The notes under the pieces are model-generated. The model made no database searches and had not been told where the DNA came from. It saw nothing but the letters and a program-made list of their open reading frames with translations. Shown piece after piece: positions 21,437-32,115 of a stretch of DNA of 64,000 bases; position 1 is the stretch's first letter, and each line of letters starts with the position of its first letter. The DNA is from Sugiyamaella lignohabitans (taxonomy: Eukaryota > Ascomycota > Dipodascomycetes > Dipodascales > Trichomonascaceae), in NCBI RefSeq assembly GCF_001640025.1, contig NC_031673.1, positions 930,001-994,000 on the forward strand. Direction: 5' to 3'. Both the position numbers and the translations under genes were made by a program.

Positions 21437-23401
21437 ATGAAGTATCTATCTTCATATTTTGGCTTGGGATTCATTTTTGCATCAAAAGGACAGTGTGAGC
21501 TACCACCAATTCATTGGGACAGTATTCCTAGGGAGAACATTGAGGCGTTCAAACCCAGTAGATTTTTTTCTGCCTATTCAGACATCAAATCGGTATCGGC
21601 TACAGTCGTTACAACTGTAGTGGTTGGAGCGTTATTAGTATTACTTGTGTCATCCCCGTCAATGCTGTCAGATACTATTAAAGGATCTATGGATATGGCT
21701 TCTGCTTCTATGAAATATTTATACGACAAAGCTGCGACCAAAGTGTTAGGGCCAATGCCATTCGACGAATCTGAATTGACTGAAGCCGAAAAGGCTAACG
21801 GTATTGAAGAAATGAGAATGTATAATGTCGGCGGTATATACAATGAAGGAAACACTTGTTTTATGAACTCGGTCGTTCAAAGTTTTGCTTCGTTACAATA
21901 TTTAGAAGAGTTTTTGGATGATTCATTAGGTATTCCAAGGACCCAACGGGTTCTACCTGAACTAAAGAAACCGGTGATTCCAGAATCTGCATCAGATGGA
22001 CTCACCGAAAATGCGGGTGAAACTGGTACTTCAATAGCTTCTACAGCAAATGACAATAGTGGCTTGAATGGAAGTTTAGAATCGGCTGATACTCTCAATG
22101 GCGGGTCAGGTAATTATGAGCAAGGAGGTCAGTCAGATAAGGTAGAATCCAGGGCCGGCACTTTGCCAGAAACACAACTAAAATTACATCAACCAAGTAC
22201 CAACGGCTATTTCTCACTCCCTAGAAACGAATCACAACGACCTATGACACCAGGAACTGCTAAGGTTTCCCTTCTCAAAACACTATTATCACTCATGTCA
22301 CAACTCAACGAGAAAAAACCGTCTTCGCATACTTACACGACTACCCAACTAATCAAGTCTATTTCATATGTTCTTGGTAAAGATGCCGATGTGCTCACTG
22401 GCTATGACCAGGAAGACGCACAAGAATTTTTCCAACAGATTCTGTCGTGTCTAGAAAAAGAAGTGAAGAAAACTCCAACTTCAAATACAGCCTGGGAGCA
22501 GCGTCGACTACGAGAATCATCTGTCGAAACAAATGCCAGTATTGATAATGAAACCAATGGAAGTGCCAATAGCGCCAGTTCCAACAACAGTTCGAATAAC
22601 AATAATAACGAAAAGCTTCTTACGCCGTTCGACGGTGTATTTGCTACACGGGTAGGATGTGTCAAGTGTGGTGAAATGGAAGGTATTAGAAGAGGAACAC
22701 TTTCATCAGTTGACCTGAGTCTTCAAAACGGCGGTGATGACTTTGAACTAGAAGGATTACTGGCTGAATACTGTGCTATGGAGACGATATCTGGAGTTGA
22801 ATGTTACCGGTGCAGTTTAAATGCATACAAGACCGAACTCGAAACAAGACTCGAGAACCAGACTGTTGGAGCACTACGGAATCTATACGCCACGAGAGTT
22901 GAAGAACTCAAGTCAGCTTTAAGCGATTTAGTCATTGACGAAGCCAAATATGCCAAACTCAAGCCCACTAAACTGAAAGAACTAGGAGATAAGACGAAAC
23001 AGACCATGTTTGCCATGCCATGTGCCGATATTATGATGATTCATATCAATCGATCTGTGTTTGATCTCAACACAGGATACTCTCGCAAGAACTATGCTCC
23101 AGTGAGATTCCCCGTTCAGCTGGACATGTCGCCATTCATCGTCGACACCAACGACCCGGTGAACCGCGATCCGTCTAAACCCATGGCACACATTGCATCT
23201 GGCCGCAGGTATCTGTATAATTTAAAAGCCACCGTCATTCATTATGGTTCGCATAATTTCGGCCACTACGTGTGTTTCAGAAAGTGCGAACAGGGCTTCT
23301 GGTGGAGAATCTCCGACCACTCTGTGGATCTCACAACCGAGCACGAGGTGCTACGCACCCAGGGTGTGTTTATGTTGTTTTACGAACGTGACCATGAATA
23401 A
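21437..23401 (+). CDS. UBP1: Membrane-anchored ubiquitin-specific protease, Ubp1/USP30-like
   Basis: Deubiquitinase of the USP (C19) family, anchored by an N-terminal membrane segment; yeast Ubp1 is at the ER or cytosol, animal USP30 at mitochondria. The 654-residue product has a hydrophobic segment at about 55-73 (ATVVTTVVVGALLVLLVSS), the Cys box at 137-150 (NEGNTCFMNSVVQS, catalytic Cys141), a QEDAQEFF motif, a CxxC pair of the finger region (CVKCGEME, CYRC), and the His box near 610 (SHNFGHYVCF, catalytic His610) with WWRISDHSV after it. A disordered Asn/Ser/Gly insert lies between the Cys box and QEDAQEF. It is intronless. Confidence 0.9.
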   Translation: MKYLSSYFGLGFIFASKGQCELPPIHWDSIPRENIEAFKPSRFFSAYSDIKSVSATVVTTVVVGALLVLLVSSPSMLSDTIKGSMDMASASMKYLYDKAATKVLGPMPFDESELTEAEKANGIEEMRMYNVGGIYNEGNTCFMNSVVQSFASLQYLEEFLDDSLGIPRTQRVLPELKKPVIPESASDGLTENAGETGTSIASTANDNSGLNGSLESADTLNGGSGNYEQGGQSDKVESRAGTLPETQLKLHQPSTNGYFSLPRNESQRPMTPGTAKVSLLKTLLSLMSQLNEKKPSSHTYTTTQLIKSISYVLGKDADVLTGYDQEDAQEFFQQILSCLEKEVKKTPTSNTAWEQRRLRESSVETNASIDNETNGSANSASSNNSSNNNNNEKLLTPFDGVFATRVGCVKCGEMEGIRRGTLSSVDLSLQNGGDDFELEGLLAEYCAMETISGVECYRCSLNAYKTELETRLENQTVGALRNLYATRVEELKSALSDLVIDEAKYAKLKPTKLKELGDKTKQTMFAMPCADIMMIHINRSVFDLNTGYSRKNYAPVRFPVQLDMSPFIVDTNDPVNRDPSKPMAHIASGRRYLYNLKATVIHYGSHNFGHYVCFRKCEQGFWWRISDHSVDLTTEHEVLRTQGVFMLFYERDHE

Positions 23402-23451
23402 GCATTTAGCATTTACAACCAATAAATTGATTGTCAGTGATTGGGGGGTTC

Positions 23452-23512
23452 TGCCTCCGGCGGCTGGGGCTCCGCCCCAGACCCCGTGGCTCCTCTCGCT
23501 TCGCTCGAGTCG
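23452..23512. repeat. Triple-hairpin half-element after UBP1 stop
   Basis: Left half, beta type, 50 bp after the UBP1 stop and in the sense direction (TGCCTCCGG first in the transcript). Confidence 0.95.
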
Positions 23513-24101
23513 TTGCGTGGGGAGGAGGGCTAAGTTTGGGTTCGCCACAGCTTGGATGGGGTACGGTCGGGTTGTCGGATCAGACTACTGAGATAACCTA
23601 TTATTCTGAGTGAAACGCATTGAGATAGAACTAAAAAGTTGAATACTATTAGTTCATTAAATGTAGAAATATGGCTAACGTTTTACATTTTGGCATGAAG
23701 CAGAGATGCCCGGATCGTTGTTTGCATGGATGAAGAACGGAGGCAAAATCCGTCAAAACATGGCTAGTCGGATCCTAGAGATTGTTAGATTTATCACTGG
23801 CAATCTATCGCCATAATACATACCAATCGGTGTAGTGAAATTTGCGGGAACACAGGATCCTAAGAAGGATCCAGAAGCGCACCGGACGGTAGTGGAAAAA
23901 ACAAGGAGAACCTGACATTGCAACGAGGGACGAAAAGAATTGCGAATTTCAGGCCAGGAGCCGGACACCCAGCTCATTATTTAAGCATTGAATCTGGCGA
24001 TTATGGCGGAAGTTGGCTTATGGTCAATTTAACTCCATAAATGAGCCATGCACAGACCCTAGCGACTGCAACACAGACCAACTCCTGCCACTCCCGACGC
24101 C

Positions 24102-24162
24102 CGACTCGAGCGAAGCGAGAGGAGCCGGGGGGTCTGGGGCGCAGCCCCAGCCGCCGGAGGCA
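24102..24162. repeat. Triple-hairpin half-element after GUT1 stop
   Basis: Right half on the + strand, hence left-half sense for GUT1; beta type, middle loop GCA. It lies 46 bp after the GUT1 stop. Confidence 0.95.
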
Positions 24163-24208
24163 GCGCCCAATCCGAAAAATTCTAGAGTTACAATACATAA
24201 TATACACG

Positions 24209-25822
24209 CTACTCCACCCAGCCACAGGCCTTCTCGACGGCGCGTCCCCACATGCGGTATTGCTCGTCACGTTCCTTCTCGGTCAGAGATCCTGTAAAGC
24301 TAGTGATGGTTCGGCGTTTCTGGAGTTTACTACGGACATGATCCAGGTCGTTCCATACCCCGGTAGCGAGACCCGCTACAATAGCAGCTCCAAGGGCGGT
24401 GGGTTCACGCATTCCAGGTCGTACAACCTCCATACCGAGGATATCCGACTGGATTTGCATAGCAACAGCTGAACTGGACATTCCTCCATCTACCAGAAGC
24501 TTGTGGAATGGTACACCCGAGTCTCGAGACATGCTCTCAAGAATAGCTCGCGTTTGAAAACAGGTGGCCTCAATAGCAGCACGAGCAATATGGGCTCGGG
24601 TGGTATAGGCAGTAAGACCGACAATAGTTCCTCTTGCATCGCGTCTCCAGTAAGGAGCAAACAGACCAGAGAAAGCAGTGACAAAGTAAACACCAGCACT
24701 GTCCTTGACCTGGCCAGCCAAGTCGCTCATCTGCTCACTGGTCTCAATAAGACCCAGGTTATTCCGGAACCACTTGATAATGCTTCCAGCAACAGCAATC
24801 GAGCCCTCAAGTGCGTAAACGGGTTTCTGACCCTTGAGTTGAAATGCAATCGTCGTCAGAAGCCCGTTCTCTGATGTCACAGGGTCGTTACCGGTGTTAT
24901 ATAGCAAGAAACATCCTGTTCCATAAGTGTTCTTGGCATCTCCTTTATCGAATCCCAGATGACCAACTAAAGCCGACGACTGGTCGCCCAAACAGCCACT
25001 AATTGGCAATGAAGGAAATGCAGCGTCGTCGTCCGAAAAATATCCATAAATCTCCGAACTAGATACGACGTCAGGAAGGTTCAACTTTGGCACGTCGAAG
25101 AAATCAACAAGTTCAGCATCGTATTCTAGAGTCTGAATATTCATGAACATAGATCGACTGGCATTAGTGGCATCTGTGATATGTCTAGCCCCATTAGTGA
25201 AATTATATAGAATCCATGAGTCGACTGTACCGAAACAGAGACATCCTTCCTCATACACTTCACGAGCTTTGGGTACATTATCCAGGATCCACCTTACTTT
25301 GACAGCTGCGAAATATGTCGAGATATGTAATCCACAGATTTTAGGAACTTTATCAGCATTAGGTTTCTGTTCGAGTCTAACAACAGTACCTTCAGTTCTT
25401 GTATCTGACCAGACAATGGCATTATACACCGGTTGACCATTGCGTTTGTCCCATAATACAGTAGTTTCTCGCTGATTGGTGATACCTAGAGCCTTGACAT
25501 TCTTTCTGGGGATACGTTTGGCATCGAGCTTGTCGCCAACCTTGTCTATACACTCTCTACAAGCACGGATCAGCTCCATAGGATCATGCTCGACCCATCC
25601 TGGGTGGGGGTAATGTTGATTGAGTTCGACCTGATGTGAAGCCACTGGGACTGATTCACTGGAAAAAACAATCACTCGTGCCGAAGTAGTTCCTTGATCC
25701 AGTGCTAACACGTACTGTTCTTCGTCTACTGGCACATCCGACACGTTCTTGAAAGCGTCTCTATCAATCGACGCCATCTGGAGCTCGCCAGCGACTTCCA
25801 GTACTGTGGGTTCAGGACTCAT
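24209..25822 (-). CDS. GUT1: Glycerol kinase
   Basis: Phosphorylates glycerol to glycerol-3-phosphate with ATP, the entry step of glycerol use. The 537-residue FGGY-family protein has the N-terminal phosphate motif VLALDQGTTSARVIVF, the WVEHDPMELI and TNQRETT motifs of glycerol kinases, an intact ATP-binding half (GDQSSALVGHLGFDKGDAKNTYG) and the late VDGGMSSSAVAMQIQSDILG signature. The first ATG (25822, MSPEP) is used; an upstream GTG in frame is unlikely. Length is normal once the short N-terminal extension of about 35 residues is allowed. Confidence 0.95.
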   Translation of the reverse strand: MSPEPTVLEVAGELQMASIDRDAFKNVSDVPVDEEQYVLALDQGTTSARVIVFSSESVPVASHQVELNQHYPHPGWVEHDPMELIRACRECIDKVGDKLDAKRIPRKNVKALGITNQRETTVLWDKRNGQPVYNAIVWSDTRTEGTVVRLEQKPNADKVPKICGLHISTYFAAVKVRWILDNVPKAREVYEEGCLCFGTVDSWILYNFTNGARHITDATNASRSMFMNIQTLEYDAELVDFFDVPKLNLPDVVSSSEIYGYFSDDDAAFPSLPISGCLGDQSSALVGHLGFDKGDAKNTYGTGCFLLYNTGNDPVTSENGLLTTIAFQLKGQKPVYALEGSIAVAGSIIKWFRNNLGLIETSEQMSDLAGQVKDSAGVYFVTAFSGLFAPYWRRDARGTIVGLTAYTTRAHIARAAIEATCFQTRAILESMSRDSGVPFHKLLVDGGMSSSAVAMQIQSDILGMEVVRPGMREPTALGAAIVAGLATGVWNDLDHVRSKLQKRRTITSFTGSLTEKERDEQYRMWGRAVEKACGWVE

Positions 25823-26167
25823 GTCTAACTTCCTTTCACTTATTCGAATTTCAAACTTCTGACTTCTGCCTTCTGACTTAAATATCACGCTCGTCTGACT
25901 GAATCACCAGATCAAATGAATATTAAAGAGAATAAAAAAACTGCGATTCTACAAGTAAAAATATAAAAAGCTGGAAATTTTCACCCCTCTGACTCTCTAC
26001 ACCCTAACTAAGCATGTGTCGCCCTATCTCTGCCAGCAACCCGCCAGACGCACGCACGGTCCTGCTGGTGGGGTTGCTGGCCCCCTCCATCATAGCAATA
26101 GTGGGGGTGCATGCGTGGGGGGCAGATCCCCTGAAAACACCATCTCTGTACACCTGACGGGTGGGCA

Positions 26168-26228
26168 TGCCTCCGGCGGCTGGGGCTGCGCCCCAGACCC
26201 CCCGGCTCCTCTCGCTGCGCTCGAATCG
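26168..26228. repeat. Triple-hairpin half-element
   Basis: Left half, beta type, middle loop GCA on the R strand. It lies 84 bp beyond the stop of the possible minus-strand small ORF, but in the opposite sense to that usually seen after genes. Confidence 0.9.
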
Positions 26229-26312
26229 TTGCGTCAGGCGTGGGAGCAAGTTGAGGGACATGCTGGTGCGATATGAGCCATTTCTGGGGTTGCGGGTCCG
26301 GCTGCCGGGTTG

Positions 26313-26447
26313 CTAGTTGCTGCTGCTGGCTGACGCAGTGGATTTATTTGTCCTTTTTTCTTTCAGCCAATACTCGAACAACAGCTTCAAATTATCAATG
26401 ACTTCCCATTTTTTCATCTCTGGTTCTAGAGAACTGGTTATTGCCAT
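26313..26447 (-). CDS. Possible small ORF, 44 residues, unknown
   Basis: ATG at 26447 to TAG at 26313-26315. The product starts MAITSSLEPEMKKWEVIDNL and continues as an amphipathic, charged helix (LKLLFEYWLKEKR) with a Ser-rich tail. It has no membrane segment or known motif that I recognise. The aromatic, helix-like composition is more protein-like than the surrounding frames, but such a length can arise by chance. Confidence 0.3.
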   Translation of the reverse strand: MAITSSLEPEMKKWEVIDNLKLLFEYWLKEKRTNKSTASASSSN

Positions 26448-26619
26448 TTTCTGTTGGTGTTAGATCGGCCCAGACCGGTCGGTCGCCAACGCCGATGGCG
26501 GCATCTCAGTCTAATAATGAATGCACTGTAAACCGACTTGAATACAAAAAAACCAGTAATTAAATCTAATAAGAAACATGGTCGTACACTGATTTCATTA
26601 GCCTCGTCGCCCGACGAAA

Positions 26620-26694
26620 CGACTCGAGCGAAACGACTCGAGCGAAGCGAGAGGAGCCGCGGGGTCTGGGGCGGAGCCCCAGCCGCCGGAGGCA
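26620..26694. repeat. Triple-hairpin half-element with duplicated edge
   Basis: Right half, beta type, where the 14-bp edge CGACTCGAGCGAAA is present twice in tandem. It lies 52 bp before the next, full copy. Confidence 0.9.
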
Positions 26695-26746
26695 GCGTCT
26701 CACTTGCGCAGCTCGCGGATGGGTTACTTCATAGGGTCAACCGGAA

Positions 26747-26886
26747 TGCCTCCGGCGGCTGGGGCTCCGCCCCAGACCCCGGTTGCTCCTGCTTCGCAGG
26801 AGATTGCCCGGACCGTGGGCGAAACGACTCGAGCGGAGCGAGAGGAGCAGCCAGGGTCTGGGGCGGAGCCCCAGCCGCCGGAGGCA
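26747..26886. repeat. Triple-hairpin element, full
   Basis: Alpha-left, beta-right (loop GGA). It is not next to a recognised gene end. Confidence 0.95.
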
Positions 26887-28122
26887 GCACCTCTCCACAA
26901 CTGAACCCGGTCGGTTGCATGGGCAGAAACGGAAGTAGAGTTCATAGTTTGTGGGTCAGTTACCCTGTTCGTTTCAAGTTGGGTTTCTGGTAGCGGAGTG
27001 TGCAGGAGGCTGCAAGCGGCAGACGGTAATTAATGCAGCGATAATGTTATCCTGCATGGAGGTGCAGGAGCCCCCGTGAGAATCGCTGGACTAGCCTGTT
27101 TGGTAGTCAGAGAGGTCTTTTGATAAGGCATGACGACCGGTGTGACGTGCTGACTATGTACAGTGGCGTTGGTGGATGTTGCAGCAGCAGTTGAGTTGTG
27201 ACGGCGAAATTAGTAGCCGGCTTGTGGGTTGACTGGTTCCACATATCACATGAATCATGAATGGAAGGGGCCAGCCGATTTCTGTTTCTCAGAGCCGTCC
27301 ATGAGTTTTTGGCCTATTCGTACGAATGGTATTATTTTGACACATTTATTAGTGAATATATTAAAAATTGTTGTAAATTGTTTATTTTTGTATTATAAAA
27401 AAATGAAATGGCTCGTTGGTTCGTTTGTCCGTTGTCTTACTCTGAGATTATATTTATGAGTTTGATTAGAAATTTGAGTACAAAGGAACTTTTTGGTTTT
27501 GATAGAGAACCGGTCGTCGAACAGCTGGCTGCTGACCTACTGCAAGACACCTGTGGGAGCTGCAGCGATAGCAGCGGCAGCGGCAGCGACCAGCAGCTGC
27601 TGATAACGATCCTGCAACTCTCTATTAATGACCCTGATTCCAATAACCCCTGTGCTTATGCGGTGTCAGGCATTATATGAGGTTGCCTGGATATATCCCG
27701 ATTAGTCTGTTCAAGCCTTGCATTCATTTATTATTCTTAAATTACCTTTCACGACGCTTATTCTTTCTTTATTCTCTAGTCGTACATTGGTTTTAGTATC
27801 GGAGTCTGAATAACTATTTGCAGCAGGACGACGAGCCATTGGCGAAGAAGACAAATTTAAGAGAGTGCTGAGACTGATATTCAAGTGTTTTTTTGAGAGA
27901 TCGGGAAGCGAGATATTTAATATCTATTAGTGTAAGTGAATGTGTTGAGGTGATACTGGCAGTGGCGATGAGATCAATGATAATGAGGCAGATTGGATCA
28001 GAGCAGACTGGTGGCGTCGTATTGTCGGTCTGAAGAGCTTCTGTAATATCGGTGATCAATGGATCAAGGTCTTAATAGTGTACCAATCACACTTTGATCA
28101 AGTTGTGGGGCCGGTGGCGGAC

Positions 28123-28183
28123 CGACTCGAGCGAAGCGAGAGGAGCAGTGGGGTCTGGGGCGCAGCCCCAGCCGCCGGAGGCA
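28123..28183. repeat. Triple-hairpin half-element upstream of the acidic-protein gene
   Basis: Right half, beta type, middle loop GCA; 168 bp before the ATG at 28352. Confidence 0.9.
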
Positions 28184-28351
28184 GATTCCACCCGCCAAGA
28201 ACAGTGACTAACAGGCAGAATTGTAGCGATCTAGATTGGTATTCTAGCGAGACTTGTAGCCAGTAGAAGGTTGTGATAGGTTGTAAGCTGGTTTGCGCTT
28301 AATTGATAGGAAACATAATTGCCTTGTGAAGGTGTAGTTTGTGGATTGAAC

Positions 28352-31057
28352 ATGAGTTGTAGCACTTCAGCTGGACAGGGTCCGGGACCAGAATCAGGAT
28401 CAGGATCCAAGAGTTCTTTTATTAGGTCTGTGTTGAATGAGCCATCTGGTAGTGTGTCAAATGGTGCAGTTATCAGTCCAGTTGATCGATACGACCCAGC
28501 TGCTACTATTGAAACAGTGACCAGTGGAGATCAACCAAGTGTTGAAGGGGCCGAAGCCGATAACCAAGAGATAATAGGTTCTGATAAGGGTGGCGCCAAG
28601 CGGTCTGACGATGCTGAGAAAGACTTTCTCGAGGTTACATTGAGTTTAGTGAAGTACAAGATTCATAAACGGCAGGAACATAGCATTATTGACCGGCGAA
28701 CTATTCGCCTGGCTGCTGATGGAACTGAGGTTCCTATAGGAAGAGCAGCCAGTGGTCCCGATAGTAAAGACAGGGATAGATCGCAGTATCGGTACCCAGT
28801 GGCGTCTGCTCCACCCAATTCAGTCAGAACGGCAGCTCTGGATAACGCGTATTTTGACATCCCCCAATTTTCAAAGAAGCATGGAGTGATATTCCAGAGA
28901 ATGGGAAAGGTCTTCTACGAAGATAAGGCGTCAAGATATGGGTCTCAATGTGGTGTTAAGTATCACTGTTCTGTTGTTCCTGCATTTAGAACAGTCGAGG
29001 TAAATTCAAATTCTATATTGCGGCTTGCTCAGCCTCCTGTTGATATATTGGTGGAGTTCTCGGAGACCGATTCGATGCGTATAAGAAACTCTGAATTTGA
29101 CAAGCTTTTGAACTTGAATATAAATAAAAATGTCAAGGACAATGACAAGGATGTTATTAGTATAGTTGACAGTTCAGAAGGTGATGAGGACGAGGAAGAG
29201 ACTGAACTGGCGAATAAACTGGTTTATAAGCTGGCGGAACGAAAGGAGAAACAGGGGGGTGAACAAGAGGATGAACAGGGTGAACAGGGTGAACAGGATG
29301 AACAGGGTGAACAGGATGAACAGGGTGAACAGGATGAACAGGGTGAACAGAATGAACAGGGTGAACAGGGTGAACAGGGTGAACAGGGTGAACAGGGTGA
29401 ACAGGGTGAACAGGGTGAACAGGGTGAACAGGGTGAACAGGGTGAACAGGAGGGCGATCGAGCGTATAAAGAGGATGAGGATGATAGTTACCTCTCGAGA
29501 AGCGAATATGAGGATGACGACAATGACGACGTGGCCAGTATTGGAGAGAATATAGCTTCAAGTAAGTGGTTTCACACGTTCACAGAATCGGACATCGACC
29601 TACCCATTGGTGAAGACACAGATGATTCTGAGAACGAGCACAATGCCAGTGGTCACGATTCGGCAATAGGCAGCACTTACTCTGTCACCGGTGACGTAAA
29701 CACCAAGATCAGTTGTAACGAAGATAGTGACATTGAAGAGACAGGTGTTGTGACTCAAGGATCCGGATTGGCCAAGAAAGTCGAGGTAGAATCGGAAATT
29801 CTCAAAGAGACGATGATGGTATCTTTTGGTGAGAGCAGTGACGAAACAGAGTCAGATTCAGAGTTAGGCTCCGAGTATTCATCTGAAGAATCATCGGAGG
29901 AGGATGAGATTTCCGATGACAGCGAAGATTTTGATGATACTGGAGAATTTTTAGGGATGATAGAGGCCGAAAGGGTGTCTCAGTCTCGGGTTCTTGCAAA
30001 GCGTAACCGGTGGGTTAGTCTTTATATGGCAAGGCATCTGGATAAGAATTTACCGTGTGACGAGGAGTTGATTTATGAATTGCTAGTGGCTGAAGTCCGA
30101 GAAGCAATTGAGAAAATCAGCTTCCCCTTTACATGGCATGACCGCGATTATTACAAAAAGTCTGCTGCCGCCAAACAGAAAGCTATAGAAGAAGCGGCAG
30201 GTAAACTTGCTGCTGTTAAAATAGCAGCTGCTAAAGTTGAGGCTGAAAAAGCAGCAATGGTGGCAGCCCGTGTTGCCAAACTGGATTCAGTACTCGACTC
30301 AGACTATGAGAAAGTTTATACTATGGGATACGATGAAGTGACTGCCAATGGTCATGGCAATACGAGCTACATCTATAAGGAGATGCTGATAAACTACTAT
30401 AGAAAGGGATTTTATAAAGGAGCAGAAAAGATGTGTAGCAAGAGAGTGGTTCTTACGATGTTCCTGGATGCGCTTGCTGACTATTTGACGGGTGGATCGT
30501 TTGAAATCAAGGATACAACCCGTTCTACTAGCCAAGAATTGCAAGAACCTGGGTCGACAAACAAAACTGATTTCGAGCGATTCTTTGACCGTTTTTCAAA
30601 ATATCTCGCTCAAAATGTGTTCAAGCTACAGGATAAATACGTATTTGGAGCCGCTATGAACTGCTATACCAATTACGAGTCAATTTTCCTAGACGACAAA
30701 TATGACGACCCTGGCAAGGCCGAAATAGAATCCAAGATGTTGAAGCGTCTCAAAAACAAACGTACTCGAGCTGATTTTGAGAGGGATTATAAAGACGAGG
30801 ACGAGGACGATGAAGATGAAGATGACGAGAATGACCAAAGTCCAGACGACGATAACACCCACAGCGATGTCAGCAAACAGTCTATCGACGACGACAACGA
30901 CGGCGAGCCCGAGAAAAAGTCGAGAAAGGTGGTCATAGACGACTCAGTACCCACCGAAGGCAAGTTCCGCCGAGTTTGTAAACAAGTGGGCGCTTTCACA
31001 ACAGCCGCCATGGTCGGCTCCATTGCCACGGTCGCTGCCCTAGCCTACAGCGGCTAA
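28352..31057 (+). CDS. Large acidic protein with GEQ tandem repeat and C-terminal membrane anchor
   Basis: 901 residues from the first ATG (28352). I do not recognise the family. The N-terminus is Ser/Gly/Pro-rich; residues about 90-250 look folded ([17 protein letters not shown] and [20 protein letters not shown] segments). About residues 303-366 are a run of E-Q tripeptides (GEQ/DEQ/NEQ) encoded by a 9-bp tandem repeat. Long acidic blocks rich in D, E and S follow, then a predicted coiled coil ([37 protein letters not shown]) and a second folded part with conserved-looking aromatic residues. The last 20 residues ([20 protein letters not shown]) form a hydrophobic segment ending three residues before the stop, like a tail anchor. 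It could act at the ER, nuclear or mitochondrial surface; that is inference. Confidence 0.75.
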   Translation: MSCSTSAGQGPGPESGSGSKSSFIRSVLNEPSGSVSNGAVISPVDRYDPAATIETVTSGDQPSVEGAEADNQEIIGSDKGGAKRSDDAEKDFLEVTLSLVKYKIHKRQEHSIIDRRTIRLAADGTEVPIGRAASGPDSKDRDRSQYRYPVASAPPNSVRTAALDNAYFDIPQFSKKHGVIFQRMGKVFYEDKASRYGSQCGVKYHCSVVPAFRTVEVNSNSILRLAQPPVDILVEFSETDSMRIRNSEFDKLLNLNINKNVKDNDKDVISIVDSSEGDEDEEETELANKLVYKLAERKEKQGGEQEDEQGEQGEQDEQGEQDEQGEQDEQGEQNEQGEQGEQGEQGEQGEQGEQGEQGEQGEQGEQEGDRAYKEDEDDSYLSRSEYEDDDNDDVASIGENIASSKWFHTFTESDIDLPIGEDTDDSENEHNASGHDSAIGSTYSVTGDVNTKISCNEDSDIEETGVVTQGSGLAKKVEVESEILKETMMVSFGESSDETESDSELGSEYSSEESSEEDEISDDSEDFDDTGEFLGMIEAERVSQSRVLAKRNRWVSLYMARHLDKNLPCDEELIYELLVAEVREAIEKISFPFTWHDRDYYKKSAAAKQKAIEEAAGKLAAVKIAAAKVEAEKAAMVAARVAKLDSVLDSDYEKVYTMGYDEVTANGHGNTSYIYKEMLINYYRKGFYKGAEKMCSKRVVLTMFLDALADYLTGGSFEIKDTTRSTSQELQEPGSTNKTDFERFFDRFSKYLAQNVFKLQDKYVFGAAMNCYTNYESIFLDDKYDDPGKAEIESKMLKRLKNKRTRADFERDYKDEDEDDEDEDDENDQSPDDDNTHSDVSKQSIDDDNDGEPEKKSRKVVIDDSVPTEGKFRRVCKQVGAFTTAAMVGSIATVAALAYSG
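29258..29449. repeat. 9-bp tandem repeat inside the acidic-protein gene
   Basis: About 21 units of GRTGAACAG, in frame, coding for (G/D/E/N)EQ. The repeat is fully open on the opposite strand and in a second forward frame as well, giving artefactual long frames. The most uniform units are in the 3' half, as expected for recent slippage. Confidence 0.95.
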
Positions 31058-31160
31058 CAACTCTCTCGAATCAATACTTTTTCTTCTTATTTTAAACTTA
31101 TTTACTCTATAATTGGGAATTAGTGTCGTTAACAAACCCCACCCACAGGGGCTCCCCACC

Positions 31161-31399
31161 TGCCTCCGGCGGCTGGGGCTCCGCCCCAGACCCTGGTAGC
31201 TCCTCTCGCTCCGCTCGAGTCGGGCTGGGGGGTGTGCCTCCGGCGGCTGGGGCTGCGCCCCAGACCCCGCTGCTCCTCTGGCTCCGCTCGAGTCGGATTT
31301 CGGGGCCCCCTCTCACACTTGAACCGTCCCCAGAGAACGACTCGAGCGAAGCGAGAGGAGCAACCAGGGTCTGGGGCGGAGCCCCAGCCGCCGGAGGCA
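31161..31399. repeat. Composite of three triple-hairpin half-elements
   Basis: Left beta half 31161-31222, second left beta half 31235-31295 (middle loop GCA on the R strand), and right beta half 31338-31399. It lies between the convergent stops of the acidic-protein gene (103 bp) and the NUFIP-like gene (17 bp). Confidence 0.93.
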
Positions 31400-31416
31400 G
31401 GCTCGTGGTAGTAGGA

Positions 31417-32115
31417 TTATAGGACACCAGTTTCGCCTAAATATACAAGGAAGTCGAGGATGCGACTGTTTTCGCGGTCGAGGTCGGTTTGGACGAGCTT
31501 TTTGAAGAGCGAGGACCGGTCGGGGGCCTCGAATCGCTTGTATTTGGGGGTGGAGGTGGAGGGATTGGTCTTGTCGTGCGAGTATTGACATTTGGTGCCG
31601 GCTTTGCATTTTCCTTTGAGGAAGTAGCGACAGAGTGGTTTGGTGGAAGATGAAGAAGTTGATGATGCTGTGATGGCGGTGGAGGAGGCACCTTCGTGCT
31701 CGAGTCTAAACTCATGACGCTTCTTTTCTCGCTCCTGTCGTTGTTGGTCTTCTTTTTCTTTCTCGACTATTCGTTGGGCAGATGGCCATTTCTTTCGTCG
31801 TTCTGCAATCCAGTTTTCAATGTCTTTAGCGGCTTCTCTGATTTCTGGCGAGATACTCGAGAGGTCGCCGTCCATCTTGACAGACCCACCACCACTGGCA
31901 CCACCCATGGCACTACCACTGGCAGCTCCAAAACTTGTAGCAGCACCAATATTGGGTTTTTTATATGGATGCTGCCTTGAATCTGCTCTGTTGTGATAAC
32001 TGTTGATGCTATTTGTCTGATTGCCACGACTGTTGGTCTTCCTGGCCGACCCAACGCCGGATCCAGGTGCCGGTGGTGGGGGCGGTGGAGGTGGGTTATA
32101 TATATACTGATCCAT
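31417..32115 (-). CDS. RSA1: NUFIP1/Rsa1-like CCCH zinc-finger protein
   Basis: Likely assembly factor for box C/D snoRNPs (NUFIP1/Rsa1 binds Snu13/15.5K). The 232-residue product starts with MDQYIYN and a proline run, then a Gly/Asn-rich region, the NUFIP core at about 97-118 (DIENWIAERRKKWPSAQRI), a charged coiled coil, a CCCH finger at 161-179 (CRYFLKGKCKAGTKCQYSH), and a conserved C-terminus (RSSLFKKLVQTDLDRENSRI ... FLVYLGETGVL) as in fungal NUFIP-like proteins. S. cerevisiae Rsa1 lacks the finger, so the closest relatives are in other fungi. The hairpin composite begins 17 bp after the stop. Confidence 0.8.
   Translation of the reverse strand: MDQYIYNPPPPPPPPAPGSGVGSARKTNSRGNQTNSINSYHNRADSRQHPYKKPNIGAATSFGAASGSAMGGASGGGSVKMDGDLSSISPEIREAAKDIENWIAERRKKWPSAQRIVEKEKEDQQRQEREKKRHEFRLEHEGASSTAITASSTSSSSTKPLCRYFLKGKCKAGTKCQYSHDKTNPSTSTPKYKRFEAPDRSSLFKKLVQTDLDRENSRILDFLVYLGETGVL

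Larger units (their letters stand above)
23402..24208. other. Convergent intergenic region UBP1/GUT1 with two half-elements
   Basis: 807 bp. One half-element follows each stop (23452 and 24102), facing each other with about 590 bp of unrecognised sequence between. No gene was supported. Confidence 0.5.
25823..28351. other. Gene-poor region with four hairpin elements
   Basis: 2.5 kb between GUT1 and the acidic-protein gene. It holds a possible 44-codon ORF (26313-26447) and elements at 26168, 26620, 26747 and 28123. A 90-codon frame at 27408-27680 has no recognisable features. No RNA gene was seen. Confidence 0.45.

Noticed and set aside
23753..23977. 74-codon minus-strand frame between UBP1 and GUT1
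   Set aside because: No similarity recognised; lies in a convergent intergenic region and has no supporting context.
27408..27680. 90-codon plus-strand frame
   Set aside because: Short, no recognisable features, with CAG/AGC-rich composition; not enough support.
29157..29561. Long antisense frame rich in HPV tripeptides
   Set aside because: It is the reverse strand of the 9-bp repeat in the acidic-protein gene; the repeat is open in several frames by its composition.
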